Part shown: in pieces, positions 38,971 to 49,513 of the stretch
Layout of the letters: every line of letters starts with the position of its first letter
Numbering within the stretch: the first letter of the stretch is position 1
Source of the DNA: Gammaproteobacteria bacterium
GTDB lineage: Bacteria; Pseudomonadota; Gammaproteobacteria; UBA4575
Assembly (NCBI GenBank): GCA_026713925.1
Contig: JAPONM010000040.1
Location: forward strand, 1-64,000
Length of the DNA: 64,000 bases
Direction of reading: 5' to 3'
Program-made: the position numbers and the translations under genes
The notes under the pieces: model-generated
What the model saw: only the letters and a program-made list of their open reading frames with translations
Told to the model about the DNA's origin: nothing
The model's database searches: none

Positions 38971-41042
38971 CCGACAAAAAGGACCTGCTGGTCGAGATCG
39001 GAACCGAAGACCTGCCTGCCAGGTTTCTGTTCGACCAGGCAAGCGAACTGAACGATATCCTGTGCAACCAGCTTGTGGAGGCCGGGCTGTCGTTTGGCCG
39101 GCACCAGATATTCTGTACACCTCGACGCCTGGCCGTCCTGCTGGAACATCTGGACACCTGCCAGCCGGACCAGTGGGTTGAACGCAAGGGGCCTGAGAAA
39201 GCCATTGCATTCGACGAGCAGGGCCACCCGACCTCGGCGGCAACCGGCTTTGCACGCGCTTGCGGAACGGACGTGGATCACCTGTCCATCGAGGAGGATA
39301 CCGGCAAACCGAGGCTGGTGTTTCGTGAACAGCGCCCGGGCGAGGAAACCCTTTCCCTGTTGCCAGGCTTGCTGGAACAGACATTTGCCAGGCTGTCGAT
39401 TCGAAAGCGTATGCGCTGGAATGAGACGGACAGCGAATTCATTCGCCCGGTACGCTGGCTGGTGGCCCTGTTCGGCACCGAGACCGTGCCGGTGTGCGCA
39501 TTCGGTCTGACCGGTGACCGGGTGACCTACGGACACAGGTTTCACAGCCCACACGCCATCCGGCTGGAACAGCCCGGAGAGTACAGCCAAGTGCTGGAAA
39601 CCCGTGGCTGCGTACTGGCCGATTTTGCCCTACGGCAAAAAGTGATTCTTGAACAGGTGAACGCGCTGGCTGCAGATGCAGGCGCCCGTCCAGTGCACAA
39701 TCAAGCGCTGCTTGATGAGATTACCGGCCTGGTGGAATGGCCGCGTGCCGTGCTTGGCGGGTTCGATGCCCGGTATCTGGGTGTCCCCAAGGAAGTGCTC
39801 ATCACCACCATGCAGGACAAGCAGAAATACATTCCGATGGTGAGTAAAACCGGCGAACTGCTTCCTCAGTTCATCCTGATCAGCAATATTGACAGCACAC
39901 AACCGGAACGGGTCCGGCAAGGGAACGAAAAGGTGATTGTGCCGCGCTTTGAAGACGCAAGCTTTTTCTGGCAGCGTGACCTGTCCCACAGTCTGGAATC
40001 AAGGCTGGAAAAGCTCAAAGACGTCGTGTATGAAAAACAGCTGGGCAGCATGCATGACAAAACTCGGCGCGTCGCCAGTCTGTCCGAAGCGCTCGCCAGG
40101 GAAACCGGCGCCGACCCGAAGCTTTGCAGGCGCGCCGCAATGCTTGGCAAATGCGACCTGCTGACGGAAATCGTGGGGGAGTTTCCCGAACTCCAGGGCA
40201 TTGCAGGCCGGCACCTGGCCATGCATGAGCGTGAGGACGGGCAACTTGCACAAGCCATCGAGGAGCAGTACCTGCCTCGCCAGGCTGGGGATACTCTTCC
40301 GCAAAGTGCTTGCGGAAAGGTCCTGGCCATCGCCGAGCGGCTGGACACTCTGGCCGGGATCTTTGCCATCGGGAAAAAGCCGACAGGCGTTAAGGACCCC
40401 TATGGCCTGCGACGGGCCGCGCTGGCAGTGCTGCGGATCCTGATTGAGACCGGACTGGATGTCGACCTGCATGCCAGCCTACGCCTGGCAGTGAGCCTTC
40501 TTCCAGATGGACTACGTGGGGACGCTGTGGTCGATGAAGTGTTCGAGTACATGATCAGGCGTCTGCACACCTACTTCTCCGGGCAGGAATTCGCACCCGA
40601 TGTGATTGATTCCGTGCTGGCAAGCCGTCCGACCCGCCCGCATGACATTGCGGCCCGAATTGAAGCCTTGCGCAGCTTTCGAAAGCGGGCGGAAGCATCC
40701 AGCCTGGCTGCTGCGAACAAGCGGATTCGCAACATCCTGAAAAAGACCGGGCCCGCAGGCTCTACACCGGTCAGGAAGGAGTTGTTCAAAGAAGAGGCAG
40801 AAGACACCCTGCATGCTGCCATCGAGGCACTGTCCGGCGATGTCGAATCCCTTTTCCTGCAGCGCGACTACGAGCAGGCACTGAGCCGGCTGGCCAATTT
40901 GCGCCAACCGATTGATTCATTCTTTGATCATGTTATGGTCATGGATGATGATGAATCACTTAAAACCAACCGGCTCGCATTGCTTGCAAGAATCGATGCC
41001 CTGTTCATGCATGTGGCCGATTTCTCGAGACTGCAGTCCTGA
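38967..41042 (+). CDS. glyS: Glycyl-tRNA synthetase beta subunit
   Basis: 691 residues (689 in E. coli). Starts [20 protein letters not shown], overlapping the glyQ stop as ATGA. Contains [30 protein letters not shown] and [11 protein letters not shown], characteristic of GlyS, plus an HD-like middle region and C-terminal tRNA-binding (DALR) domain ending [20 protein letters not shown]. Confidence 0.97.
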   Translation: MTDKKDLLVEIGTEDLPARFLFDQASELNDILCNQLVEAGLSFGRHQIFCTPRRLAVLLEHLDTCQPDQWVERKGPEKAIAFDEQGHPTSAATGFARACGTDVDHLSIEEDTGKPRLVFREQRPGEETLSLLPGLLEQTFARLSIRKRMRWNETDSEFIRPVRWLVALFGTETVPVCAFGLTGDRVTYGHRFHSPHAIRLEQPGEYSQVLETRGCVLADFALRQKVILEQVNALAADAGARPVHNQALLDEITGLVEWPRAVLGGFDARYLGVPKEVLITTMQDKQKYIPMVSKTGELLPQFILISNIDSTQPERVRQGNEKVIVPRFEDASFFWQRDLSHSLESRLEKLKDVVYEKQLGSMHDKTRRVASLSEALARETGADPKLCRRAAMLGKCDLLTEIVGEFPELQGIAGRHLAMHEREDGQLAQAIEEQYLPRQAGDTLPQSACGKVLAIAERLDTLAGIFAIGKKPTGVKDPYGLRRAALAVLRILIETGLDVDLHASLRLAVSLLPDGLRGDAVVDEVFEYMIRRLHTYFSGQEFAPDVIDSVLASRPTRPHDIAARIEALRSFRKRAEASSLAAANKRIRNILKKTGPAGSTPVRKELFKEEAEDTLHAAIEALSGDVESLFLQRDYEQALSRLANLRQPIDSFFDHVMVMDDDESLKTNRLALLARIDALFMHVADFSRLQS

Positions 41043-41053
41043 TCGAGGCAGCG

Positions 41054-41602
41054 ATGGATAACAAACTGAAAACTGTCGTTCTGGATCGTGACGGAGTGAT
41101 CAACGAGGAGTCGGATGAATTCATCAAATCCCCGGAAGAATGGGTTCCAATCGAAGGCAGTCTTGAGGCGATCTCCCGGCTCAATCACGCGAAGGTCAAG
41201 GTATTCATCGCCTCGAACCAGTCAGGGATCGTACGCAAACTTCTTGATTACGAGATTCTGAACGAGATCCACCGGAAAATGCTGTCCGAGCTTGCCCAGT
41301 ACGGAGGGCACATCGACGGCATATTCGTCTGCCCGGACCTGGAAAGCGAATGCCGGAAACCGAAACCGGGGATGCTGGCCGACATTGAACGACGTGCCGG
41401 CCTGTCTCTGAAACAAGCGTCTTTGATAGGAGACTCCCTGCGTGACATCCAGGCGGCCACAGCCTATGGCCTGGAACCGATCCTGGTAAAAACCGGCAAC
41501 GGGGCGGTCACCTCACACAACAAACAGTTGCCACGTGAAATGCCCATCTTCGAGAATCTCGCTGAAGCGGTGAACTTCCTTCTCACCCGTGCAATGAACT
41601 GA
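41054..41602 (+). CDS. gmhB: HAD phosphatase, GmhB-type (heptose bisphosphate phosphatase)
   Basis: 182 residues. DxD nucleophile at D11/D13 in LDRDGVIN, SNQSG as motif II, CRKPKPGM with motif III lysine, and IGDSLRDIQAA as motif IV. Family members remove the 7-phosphate from heptose-1,7-bisphosphate in LPS core synthesis. The zinc site is reduced: C93 and C100 remain (VCPDLESEC) but the histidine and the C-x-C pair of E. coli GmhB are not there. Position after glyS is a common place for gmhB. Histidinol-phosphatase-like activity is less likely. Confidence 0.82.
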   Translation: MDNKLKTVVLDRDGVINEESDEFIKSPEEWVPIEGSLEAISRLNHAKVKVFIASNQSGIVRKLLDYEILNEIHRKMLSELAQYGGHIDGIFVCPDLESECRKPKPGMLADIERRAGLSLKQASLIGDSLRDIQAATAYGLEPILVKTGNGAVTSHNKQLPREMPIFENLAEAVNFLLTRAMN

Positions 41603-41665
41603 CCAGCTAACGGCCCCATGCCCCGTAACGGGTGCAACAGGCGGCCAGCCGTGTACGCACCGGGT

Positions 41666-42700
41666 CTACGGACTGGGGTTGGGCTGTCTGCAGTGAATCT
41701 GCTCGATTTTCTTCAGGATCTCTTCGGAGAGAACCAGGTCGATGCTGTCGACATCCTCAGCCAGCTGATCCAGGCTGGTCGCGCCAATGATGTTGGCCGC
41801 GACAAAAGGTCGGGAATTGACAAATGCCAGGGCCATCCCGGTCGGTGTATACCCGCATTGCCGGGCCAGATCAACATAGGCCCGCGTGGCCCGCACAGCC
41901 TGGTCGTTGGTGTAGCGGATGAAGTAATCGTACCGTGACAGGCGTGCATCGGGGGATGCACTGCCTTCCACATACTTGCCCGTGAGCACGCCAAAGCCCA
42001 GGGGGGAGTAGGCAAGCAAGCCGATGTTTTCCCGGTGTGAGATTTCAGCCAGTCCGATTTCATACGTGCGGTTGAGCAAGCTGTACGGATTCTGGATACT
42101 GATTATGCCAGGCCACGTGCGGCTCAATGCAAGATTCTGGTACTGCATAACGCCCCACGGGGTTTCATTGCTGACGCCGATGTACCGCACTTTACCCTGC
42201 TCGACGGCCTCGACCAGGCAGGCATACGTATCCTCGATCGCAATCGCCTGGTCCTCATCGCTGTGCTGATAGCCCAGTTGGTCGAAGTAGTTGGTATTTC
42301 TTGCCGGCCAGTGCACCTGGTACAGGTCAACGTAGTCCGTCTGCAGGCGTTTCAGGCTGGCTTCAAGTGCAGCGCGAATGTGCTCCGGGGTCAATTGCGG
42401 ACCATCACGCAAATACGGCATCATGCCCGGCCCGGAAACCTTGGAAGCCAGGATAACTTCGTCACGCCGGCCGGTTTTTGCAAGCCAGGTGCCGATATAC
42501 TGCTCTGTACGGCCTTGCGTCTCCTCGTGGGGAGGAACCGGGTACATTTCCGCAGTATCGATAAAATTCACTCCCCTGGATAGTGCGAATTCCAGCTGTG
42601 CATGCGCCTCAGCTTCGGTATTCTGCTCCCCGAAGGTCATGGTCCCCAGACAGATCCTGCTGACTTTCAGACCGGAATGGCCCAGTTGACCGTACTGCAT
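41666..42700 (-). CDS. tas: Aldo/keto reductase, Tas-like
   Basis: 344 residues; aligns along its length with E. coli Tas (346). TIM-barrel NADPH oxidoreductase: GTMTFGEQNTEAEAHAQL, catalytic tyrosine in DTAEMYPVPP, lysine in ILASKVSG, histidine in YQVHWPAR. NPYSLLNRTYEIGLAEIS and IIGATSLDQL contribute to cofactor binding. The physiological substrate is unknown. 5 bp from the FIST gene on the same strand, so the two are probably cotranscribed. Confidence 0.9.
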   Translation of the reverse strand: MQYGQLGHSGLKVSRICLGTMTFGEQNTEAEAHAQLEFALSRGVNFIDTAEMYPVPPHEETQGRTEQYIGTWLAKTGRRDEVILASKVSGPGMMPYLRDGPQLTPEHIRAALEASLKRLQTDYVDLYQVHWPARNTNYFDQLGYQHSDEDQAIAIEDTYACLVEAVEQGKVRYIGVSNETPWGVMQYQNLALSRTWPGIISIQNPYSLLNRTYEIGLAEISHRENIGLLAYSPLGFGVLTGKYVEGSASPDARLSRYDYFIRYTNDQAVRATRAYVDLARQCGYTPTGMALAFVNSRPFVAANIIGATSLDQLAEDVDSIDLVLSEEILKKIEQIHCRQPNPSP

Positions 42701-42705
42701 GTGAC

Positions 42706-43827
42706 TCAGGTAAAAAGTGTTAATACCCCGGTGTACCCGTACAGCCGGTTATGAAAGATCTCTCCGTTGGCGAAAAATCCGACCAGCGGAAAATCGCCCA
42801 GCGTATCCCGGATCATCTTGAGTTCCTCGGAATTCTCACCAAACTGGTAACGCCCCCTTCCCAGACATGTGTAATACACACCCCCTCTCGGGTGTTCCGG
42901 CATGCGCGATTTCATGCTGCCCAGCATGCGTAGCATGTCTTCCCTGGCACTGTTTCCATCTCGCCGGCAGGCCATGAACCTGCTGCCCTCGTACAGGTAG
43001 TCCCCGATGGCGATGATCTTTTCCTGCTCGTCGATCCCGATAATATTCCGGACCAGGTAATCTCCCGTATCCGAGTGCTCGATCGGCAGGCCGGCAAAGA
43101 TGTAGCCCGAGATTTTCTGCAGGTCCTTGGCCAGCACCTCCCCGATATCCTCGCGAAGCACATCCAGGGCGGGACGGTGGTCCAGCTCGATCAGGATATT
43201 ACGATCGCATTTCGTAATGACATGCTGTACATCCAGTGGAGTACAGCCCTGTGTATGCCCCACGATCGTGGTGACCTGCGGGGAGAACAGGATGCCGGAT
43301 ACACTTCCGTTGATCACGTCCCTTGCAACCTGGTGGTTCTGGAAATTCGATGAAGTCAGGCCGCCGACCAGATATGCCGCAGGAACGACCTCGCAAATTT
43401 TTTCGATCAGTCTAGGTGTGCCAGGATTGCTGGGATCTCCATGGATGATCCCAACATGTGGAAGTTCTTCCTTGCAGTAGCTTGAGACCTGCTCAAGCAG
43501 CTGCTCTTCATTCAGGTCAGATGCACCGATGATGGCAAAATCCCGGTCGTCGACATCGGCAAGCATGACCGCGAGAGCATCCTGATCATAATATTCACAC
43601 CCCGTGCTGCAAAGCCCGATTCCAACTGTCCCGACCCAATCCTGAATGCCTGTTTCCTGCCTGAACCGGCCCACGATATTCACCAGGTCGTTGCACAGGG
43701 TGTCACTGGCATAAATGAAACCCAGCCGATACCTGCCCCGGACATCGCCGAGCTGATGCAGGCAGTTGTTGACCAGTTCACGCGAAGACTGGCCTGATGC
43801 GGTGGCATGCAGGAAAGGTTCAGACAT
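42706..43827 (-). CDS. FIST N and FIST C domain sensory protein
   Basis: 373 residues from the ATG at 43827. N-terminal FIST domain (GFIYASDTLCNDL, WVGTVGIGLCSTGCEYYD, VGGLTSSNFQN) and FIST C domain in the second half (GLPIEHSDTGDYLVRNIIGI, closing FPLVGFFANGEIFHNRLYGYTGVLTLF). FIST proteins are thought to sense small ligands and usually feed two-component or cyclic-di-GMP signalling. No histidine kinase or GGDEF gene is next to it, so its output is unclear. Confidence 0.88.
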   Translation of the reverse strand: MSEPFLHATASGQSSRELVNNCLHQLGDVRGRYRLGFIYASDTLCNDLVNIVGRFRQETGIQDWVGTVGIGLCSTGCEYYDQDALAVMLADVDDRDFAIIGASDLNEEQLLEQVSSYCKEELPHVGIIHGDPSNPGTPRLIEKICEVVPAAYLVGGLTSSNFQNHQVARDVINGSVSGILFSPQVTTIVGHTQGCTPLDVQHVITKCDRNILIELDHRPALDVLREDIGEVLAKDLQKISGYIFAGLPIEHSDTGDYLVRNIIGIDEQEKIIAIGDYLYEGSRFMACRRDGNSAREDMLRMLGSMKSRMPEHPRGGVYYTCLGRGRYQFGENSEELKMIRDTLGDFPLVGFFANGEIFHNRLYGYTGVLTLFT

Positions 43828-44608
43828 GGGATGTACCTGGGCGTGAAACACCAGTTACGGCGACAATCGCAAAATGAGCACACGGTTTGTACGATAGAAT
43901 CACCTGTATTTTCCTCCCCAGTCTTTTGCAACACACTAGACCCAGTATGATTAAGAATATCGTGATCCGCGGTATCTTGCGAGCACTTCACGTTTTTTGC
44001 CCCCACGAAAGACCAGCTTTCCTGAACAGGGTCGGTCGGAGTTGCTGAGGCAAAAGCGCCTCCCTGGTAAATGCATTGACCGCACCGGGGCTCATCTGGA
44101 ACTGAAGTAGAATTCATTATATGCTGTCCGCGGGACCTGGACTTGTGGAGGCCTTTCCGATCGCACGTGGTGCCGGGTGGTCGCAGTCATCGAGAGGGCG
44201 CTTATCTCGAAGTCCGACGGCGACATTCTCGCTGCCGTCAACCACTTCTGTCTGCCGGTCATGACTAATGCCACGAACCTCAGATTCAGGTGACTGGAGT
44301 CGGGCTGTCATGCATGCTCATCCAGAACGTCAACAGGTCGGTGAAGTCTCAAGTGTCCGACCGGTTTCATGGCACGTGCCAAGGATTGCATACGGCATGA
44401 GCCAGGATGATTCGGCGCGCGGTGCTGCGATTCGCTACCAGTTCGACGGGAGGCCACCGACGTGCTCGCGTTCGGTCTCGGCCTGCAGCTCTGGCAGGCA
44501 ATCCGGAAAACATGCCCGGGATGAGCATGTTATGTGACGTCGTGCGGGGCAGGTTTCATTCTGGCACTAAAACCAAATAATATTCTGAACCTGTTGGAGA
44601 CCCTTCTT
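43828..44608. other. 781-bp gap without an assignable gene
   Basis: Several overlapping short frames exist on both strands, none longer than about 145 codons with a ribosome site or known domain. A plus-strand frame 44113-44292 looks somewhat protein-like (VVAVIERALISKSDGDILAA) but has no start, so a decayed gene is possible. GGAGA at 44595-44599 is the ribosome site for the next gene. Confidence 0.3.
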
Positions 44609-46543
44609 ATGAAGTACCTTATTTTTGCTGCCGCCCTGATCATACTGGAGTCGAGTGCTGTCGCGAAAGACGCGAGTTATATCGGCTCAGTAGAGGTCCT
44701 GCGCGGGGGTACTCCTGCAGAGAGGGCACGCGGCACCGTGTTTCTGGACACAAACCGTAACTCCAGACTGGATGAAGGGGAAACCGGTATGGCAAATGTT
44801 ATCGTCTCGAATGGTCGCGAAGTGGTCACCACGTATCTGGATGGCACCTATGCGCTGCCCGCCTACGATGACATGAATCTTTTCATTACCAGACCGGCAG
44901 GGTACACGACACCTGTCAGCGAGGAGATGGTCCCGCAGTTCTACTACATTCATAAGGCTGAAGGGTCTCCCGATCTGCGATTTGGAGGCATTGACCCGAC
45001 TGGCCCGTTGCCCCAGGCCATCAATTTCCCACTAATACCGGACAATACCGGCAACTCGTTTTCCTGCCTCATCTTCGGAGACGCACAGACCTACACCCAC
45101 ACGGAACTGGGGTATGTACGTGAGACGGCCGGTACATTGCTGGCTGAACGCGACAACTCCTCGACCGAATGCCTAATCTTTGCGGGAGACGTGATGGGCG
45201 ATGACCTCTCGCTCTACCCGCGTTTCAAGCGCATCATTGCCATTGGAGGTGTGCCGCAATACTTCGTCGGAGGCAACCATGACCTGGACCTGGACGCCCA
45301 AAGCGACCAGCACTCCTTCGATACGTTCCGGCGTGAATGGGGCCCGGAATATTATTCTTTCGATATAGGCAGGGTTCATTTCGTGGCACTCGACAATGTC
45401 CGTTACCCGTGCAACGGGTTGGACCCGCATCCGTTCTGTTCACCTGAGCGCAAACACACCTATAACGGCGTGATTTCCAAGCGCCAGCTCGACTGGCTGG
45501 AAAACGACCTGAATAAAGTGCCTATGGACACGCTCATCGTCCTGATCGCCCATATTCCATTTGCAAGCTTCACCGACAGCACATCGGCGAAACACCAGAC
45601 CGACAATCTGCATGAGTTGTATCGTATCGTTGACGGACGTCCGGTACTGGCGCTTTCAGGGCATACCCATACCACCGAACAGATCCTCCCAGGCGAGAGT
45701 TTCGAGGGTTGGCAGCAACACACCGGTACCGGCCCGGCACAGTTCCACCAGATCATCTCGGGTGCTTTGTCGGGAAGCTGGTGGGCAGGCGACCTGGACA
45801 ATCAGGGCATCCCGCATGCAACCCAGCGCCTGGGTGCACCTCGCGGCTACTACCGGATCGACTTTTCCGGCACATCCTATACAGACACTTACATAACCTT
45901 CCACGCGGGTGAGGACACGCAGTTCCACGCCGGCTTCAACACCCCGCGTTTTCGCGACTGGGCGCAAAAACTGCTGGACTACACCTCTGAATTCGGCGGC
46001 CAGTGGGACCGCGAGCCAACTGTCACCGTGAACGACCTAGGCGATATGCGCATGCTAACCCTCGAAGACTTGGAAGGCGGTAGCTGGGTCTCCGTCAACG
46101 TATGGAACGGGTCAAGAGACAGCGCTGTGAGTGTGCTCATTGATAGCAAGGAAATTGTGGCCGTGCGGACCCAGGCGGGCCAAGGTGAAGACAAGCACAA
46201 GGGAGTTGAATTTGCGGACCCGGTCGCACTGGCCAGGCAATCCACCATCGGCCGGGTTACATTCCGTTCCGCTGACGGCGGTGACCGTACAGCGGGATTT
46301 ACCACTTGGCAGGGCGTTCCTTGGAAAGGTCAGCATCCCGGCCCGTTCGAACGCTGGATGCTTACCGATCATTCCAGCCACCTGTGGCGTGCAGACCTGC
46401 CGGCTGAATTGCCAGTGGGTGTACATACGATGACCGTATCCACCACAGACCGTTACGGGCGCACGTATCAGGACACCCTGAGTTTCGAAGTGGTCGACAC
46501 ACTGCCTAACCCAGGCTGGCAGAAAAACCTGTGGCGTCACTAG
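44609..46543 (+). CDS. Secreted calcineurin-like metallophosphoesterase
   Basis: 644 residues. Signal peptide MKYLIFAAALIILESSAVAK. An N-terminal Ig-like domain with a calcium-site-like FLDTNRNSRLDEGE (residues about 46-60) is followed by the metallophosphatase domain: D158 in GDAQTY, GDVMGDD, GGNHD (N223-D225), AHIPF and GHTHT (H352, H354). A C-terminal beta domain fills 440-644. The layout is that of the CalcineurinC N/core/C proteins. The substrate is unknown; the first metal motif is GDAQ in place of the usual GDxH. It stands alone. Confidence 0.87.
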   Translation: MKYLIFAAALIILESSAVAKDASYIGSVEVLRGGTPAERARGTVFLDTNRNSRLDEGETGMANVIVSNGREVVTTYLDGTYALPAYDDMNLFITRPAGYTTPVSEEMVPQFYYIHKAEGSPDLRFGGIDPTGPLPQAINFPLIPDNTGNSFSCLIFGDAQTYTHTELGYVRETAGTLLAERDNSSTECLIFAGDVMGDDLSLYPRFKRIIAIGGVPQYFVGGNHDLDLDAQSDQHSFDTFRREWGPEYYSFDIGRVHFVALDNVRYPCNGLDPHPFCSPERKHTYNGVISKRQLDWLENDLNKVPMDTLIVLIAHIPFASFTDSTSAKHQTDNLHELYRIVDGRPVLALSGHTHTTEQILPGESFEGWQQHTGTGPAQFHQIISGALSGSWWAGDLDNQGIPHATQRLGAPRGYYRIDFSGTSYTDTYITFHAGEDTQFHAGFNTPRFRDWAQKLLDYTSEFGGQWDREPTVTVNDLGDMRMLTLEDLEGGSWVSVNVWNGSRDSAVSVLIDSKEIVAVRTQAGQGEDKHKGVEFADPVALARQSTIGRVTFRSADGGDRTAGFTTWQGVPWKGQHPGPFERWMLTDHSSHLWRADLPAELPVGVHTMTVSTTDRYGRTYQDTLSFEVVDTLPNPGWQKNLWRH

Positions 46544-47018
46544 GGGCGTGAATTCTGTGATATCAACAATCCGTACAGGGAAAACCGATCGCCTGCACAA
46601 CCCTGCTGCGGATACATACCTTACGGATGAACGTCCACACGCATGCAGCCCATTTGCGGACCGGAACTGCACGGTGTGTGCCGGAAACTATCAAGCCGGT
46701 GATCCGGTGATACCGTTCACCGATTCCGCGTCCCGGGTCTTAGCTTTAGCGCGTACATTCACGTATAATCATACTGCCGTTTTCCGGGTGCAAGATGAAA
46801 TTCACGATCAACTGCAATGGGCAATCTCCCGGTCGCCCCATGGATAGGCGTTATTGCACGTACACCAGAATCCATCGTGTGAAAGTAATCGAATGACCGC
46901 ACGGAACGTATGGGGCACACCTGCCATCTCGGTACGGTCCTGAGGAAGAATACCCGGCTGCATGCGTCACGTTGTGGCGTACTGAAACAATATTGATCAG
47001 TGTGACCAGGAGAGCCCG
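46544..47018. other. 475-bp gap before the SulP gene
   Basis: A 99-codon frame begins at a GTG (46548) just after the phosphoesterase stop. It has a cysteine-containing stretch (SPFADRNCTVCAGNY) but no ribosome site or family I know, so I do not call it a gene. TATAAT at 46763-46768 may be a -10. AGGAGA at 47008-47013 serves the SulP start. Confidence 0.3.
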
Positions 47019-48818
47019 TTGATCTCAGCACAGCAATATACGCACGAATTCATCAGGCGGTTCATCCCCTACCTGAACTGGGTCGGGGAACTGAAAAACC
47101 CGTCTGTTGTATGGAAAGACTGCATGGCCGGACTTACGGTCGCACTGGTGCTGATCCCGCAGTCGATGGCGTATGCCCAGCTTGCAGGCCTGCCTGCCTA
47201 TTATGGCCTGTATGCATCGTTCCTGCCGGTGATCGTGGCAGCGGTATTCGGATCCTCACGCCAACTGCAAACCGGACCGGTTGCCGTGGTCTCGTTGATG
47301 ACGGCTGCGGCCCTGGAGCCGCTGGCAGCATCCAATCCCGAAGGGTTCCTAGTATATGCGGCCGTGCTGGCCGTCATGGTGGGCATCTTCCAGGTATCTC
47401 TTGGCCTGCTGCGCCTCGGTGTGCTGGTCGAGTTTCTGTCCCACCCCGTAGTCATCGGTTTTACCAACGCTGCCGCCATCATTATTGGCGCCTCACAACT
47501 GTCCAAACTGCTCGGCGTTACGGCCGAAACAGGTGATCACTTTTACCTGACGATCTGGAACGTGCTGGTCGAAGCCTCCCGGAACACGCACTTGCCGACC
47601 CTTGCCATGGGCATCCTGGCCCTGGCAATTATTTTCGGGCTGAGACGGTTCGCACCCAAACTCCCAGGTGTACTGATCGCCGTGGTCGTCACCAGCCTCA
47701 TTTCCCTCGTGATCGGATACGAAAACCTCGGCGGGAAAGTCGTGGGGAACGTGCCGGCAGGCCTGCCTGCCCTGTCCCTGCCCAGCTTTGATATGGCGGT
47801 CGCTGCAGGCCTGATCGGCAAGGCGATCGTGATTGCGGTGGTTGGCTACATGGAAGCAATCTCCATCGCTAAGGCCATTGCGGTGCAGACCAGACAGCGT
47901 ATCGACGCCAACCAAGGCTTGGTTGGACAGGGCCTTGGAAACATTGTCTCGGGTCTTTCAGGCGCATACCCGGTTGCCGGGTCCTTTTCACGCTCGGCCG
48001 TAAACATGACTGCAGGAGCCAAAACCGGGTTTGCCGCAGTGGTGACCGGAGTCATCGTTGCGGTCTCACTGATCCTGCTGCATTTTGCTCAGTACCTGTA
48101 TTACCTGCCCCAGGCCACCTTGGCCGCGGTGATCATTTCGGCGGTCACCTCCCTGGTCCGGATCAAGCAGATCAAATACGCATTGCGCGTGCATGCCCAT
48201 GACGGGGTCATTGCCATCTTGACCTTCGTCCTGACCCTGATCCTAGCCCCGCATCTTGAGCAAAGCATCTTCGTTGGCGTGATGCTGTCCCTCGGACTGT
48301 TCATGTACCGGACCATGCATCCCCACATATCGGTGCTTGCACGCCATCCCGACGGCTCATTACGGGATGCACAGGTAAACATTCTCAAGACCTGCCCAAA
48401 GATATCCGTGTTGCGGTTCGAGGGCCCGCTGTTTTTTGCAAGCGCCATGTACTTTGAAGAAAAAGTCCTCGAGCGCGTATCAGCCAAACCGGATCTCAAG
48501 TTCATTATCATCGATGCCGAGGCAATCACAGAAATTGATGCCACCGGAGAGGACATGCTGCACCAGCTCTCGTTGCGCCTCGTGGCCTTGGATATCCGGT
48601 TCGTGTTCGCCCGCACCAAACGTCAGGTCATGGATGTGTTCGTGCGCACCGGGTTTGCAGGACCCGAATGGCTGGATCATTTCTACCGCTCGGACGAGCG
48701 CGCACTCGAGTTCGCGTGGAAAAACGTCAAACACTGCGACGAGGAAGTATGTCCCCTTGCTGCCAAGCATGAGTGCCCTGTCAGGCGCCTGACCCCGGAC
48801 AAGCCGCCGGAGACCTAG
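47019..48818 (+). CDS. SulP family anion transporter with STAS domain
   Basis: 599 residues, TTG start with AGGAGA 5 bp upstream. Membrane core with the SulP signature LTVALVLIPQSMAYAQLAGLP and YGLYASFLPVIVAAVFGSSR, and about 14 helices. A cytosolic STAS domain (about 440-555) contains the switch-like EITEIDATGEDML. The cysteine-rich tail (HCDEEVCPLAAKHECP) is unusual and might bind metal. Substrate could be sulfate, bicarbonate or a dicarboxylate; context does not decide. The stop shares CTAG with the trmB stop. Confidence 0.9.
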   Translation: MISAQQYTHEFIRRFIPYLNWVGELKNPSVVWKDCMAGLTVALVLIPQSMAYAQLAGLPAYYGLYASFLPVIVAAVFGSSRQLQTGPVAVVSLMTAAALEPLAASNPEGFLVYAAVLAVMVGIFQVSLGLLRLGVLVEFLSHPVVIGFTNAAAIIIGASQLSKLLGVTAETGDHFYLTIWNVLVEASRNTHLPTLAMGILALAIIFGLRRFAPKLPGVLIAVVVTSLISLVIGYENLGGKVVGNVPAGLPALSLPSFDMAVAAGLIGKAIVIAVVGYMEAISIAKAIAVQTRQRIDANQGLVGQGLGNIVSGLSGAYPVAGSFSRSAVNMTAGAKTGFAAVVTGVIVAVSLILLHFAQYLYYLPQATLAAVIISAVTSLVRIKQIKYALRVHAHDGVIAILTFVLTLILAPHLEQSIFVGVMLSLGLFMYRTMHPHISVLARHPDGSLRDAQVNILKTCPKISVLRFEGPLFFASAMYFEEKVLERVSAKPDLKFIIIDAEAITEIDATGEDMLHQLSLRLVALDIRFVFARTKRQVMDVFVRTGFAGPEWLDHFYRSDERALEFAWKNVKHCDEEVCPLAAKHECPVRRLTPDKPPET

Positions 48819-49513
48819 CGGGTCTTGCAGTACACCTGGGCGAACACCCGGTGACCCTGCCGGATACCGCGGCGCTCGAACTTCGTATGCGGGCGTTGCC
48901 GGATCAGTGTGGAAACTCCAGCCTTCCTGAACGCCGTGCACCGATCCATTACCTGCTGGATGGCTTCGGCATACGGCTGCCAGTCCGTGGCGATGCTGAG
49001 TTCCCCCCGGCTTGTGAGCCGGTCTGCGACCGACTGCACGAAACCCTCCTGGATCAAGCGCCTTTTATGGTGGCGTTTCTTGGGCCAGGGGTCGGGAAAC
49101 CAGATCAGCACTGCTGCCAGACTCCTCGGGGCTATGTGTTTGCGCAGCACGATCACCACATCCATGTTCATCACGCGAACGTTTTCCAGTCCACTTTCTG
49201 AGATTTTTCTCAGCAGGGATCCGACTCCGGGCCGATAGACTTCGACACCGAGAAAATTCAGGTGAGGGTATTGCCTGCCAAGCTGCGCCAGCGCCTCGCC
49301 GTCTCCGAACCCGATGTCCAGCACAACCGGGTACGAATTGCCAAAGAGCCGCCGCAAGTCAAGCAGACCCGGTTTGGGTTCGACCCCGTAATGCGGCCAA
49401 TGGCGCTCGAACGCTGCCTGCTGGCCCTTCGTGAACCGGCCTTGACGCAGTACATAGCTGCGAACGGTAGAAAAAGTATTCTGCACGGGAATTCCGTGTC
49501 TAGATGATGGCAT
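48815..49513 (-). CDS. trmB: tRNA (guanine-N7-)-methyltransferase
   Basis: 232 residues from the ATG at 49513, which lies 14 bp inside the thiG end. SAM-dependent methylation of G46. [15 protein letters not shown] is the SAM loop, then [35 protein letters not shown] and the C-terminal [11 protein letters not shown] with TKFERRG. Coupled to thiG, as in many Gammaproteobacteria. Confidence 0.95.
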   Translation of the reverse strand: MPSSRHGIPVQNTFSTVRSYVLRQGRFTKGQQAAFERHWPHYGVEPKPGLLDLRRLFGNSYPVVLDIGFGDGEALAQLGRQYPHLNFLGVEVYRPGVGSLLRKISESGLENVRVMNMDVVIVLRKHIAPRSLAAVLIWFPDPWPKKRHHKRRLIQEGFVQSVADRLTSRGELSIATDWQPYAEAIQQVMDRCTAFRKAGVSTLIRQRPHTKFERRGIRQGHRVFAQVYCKTR

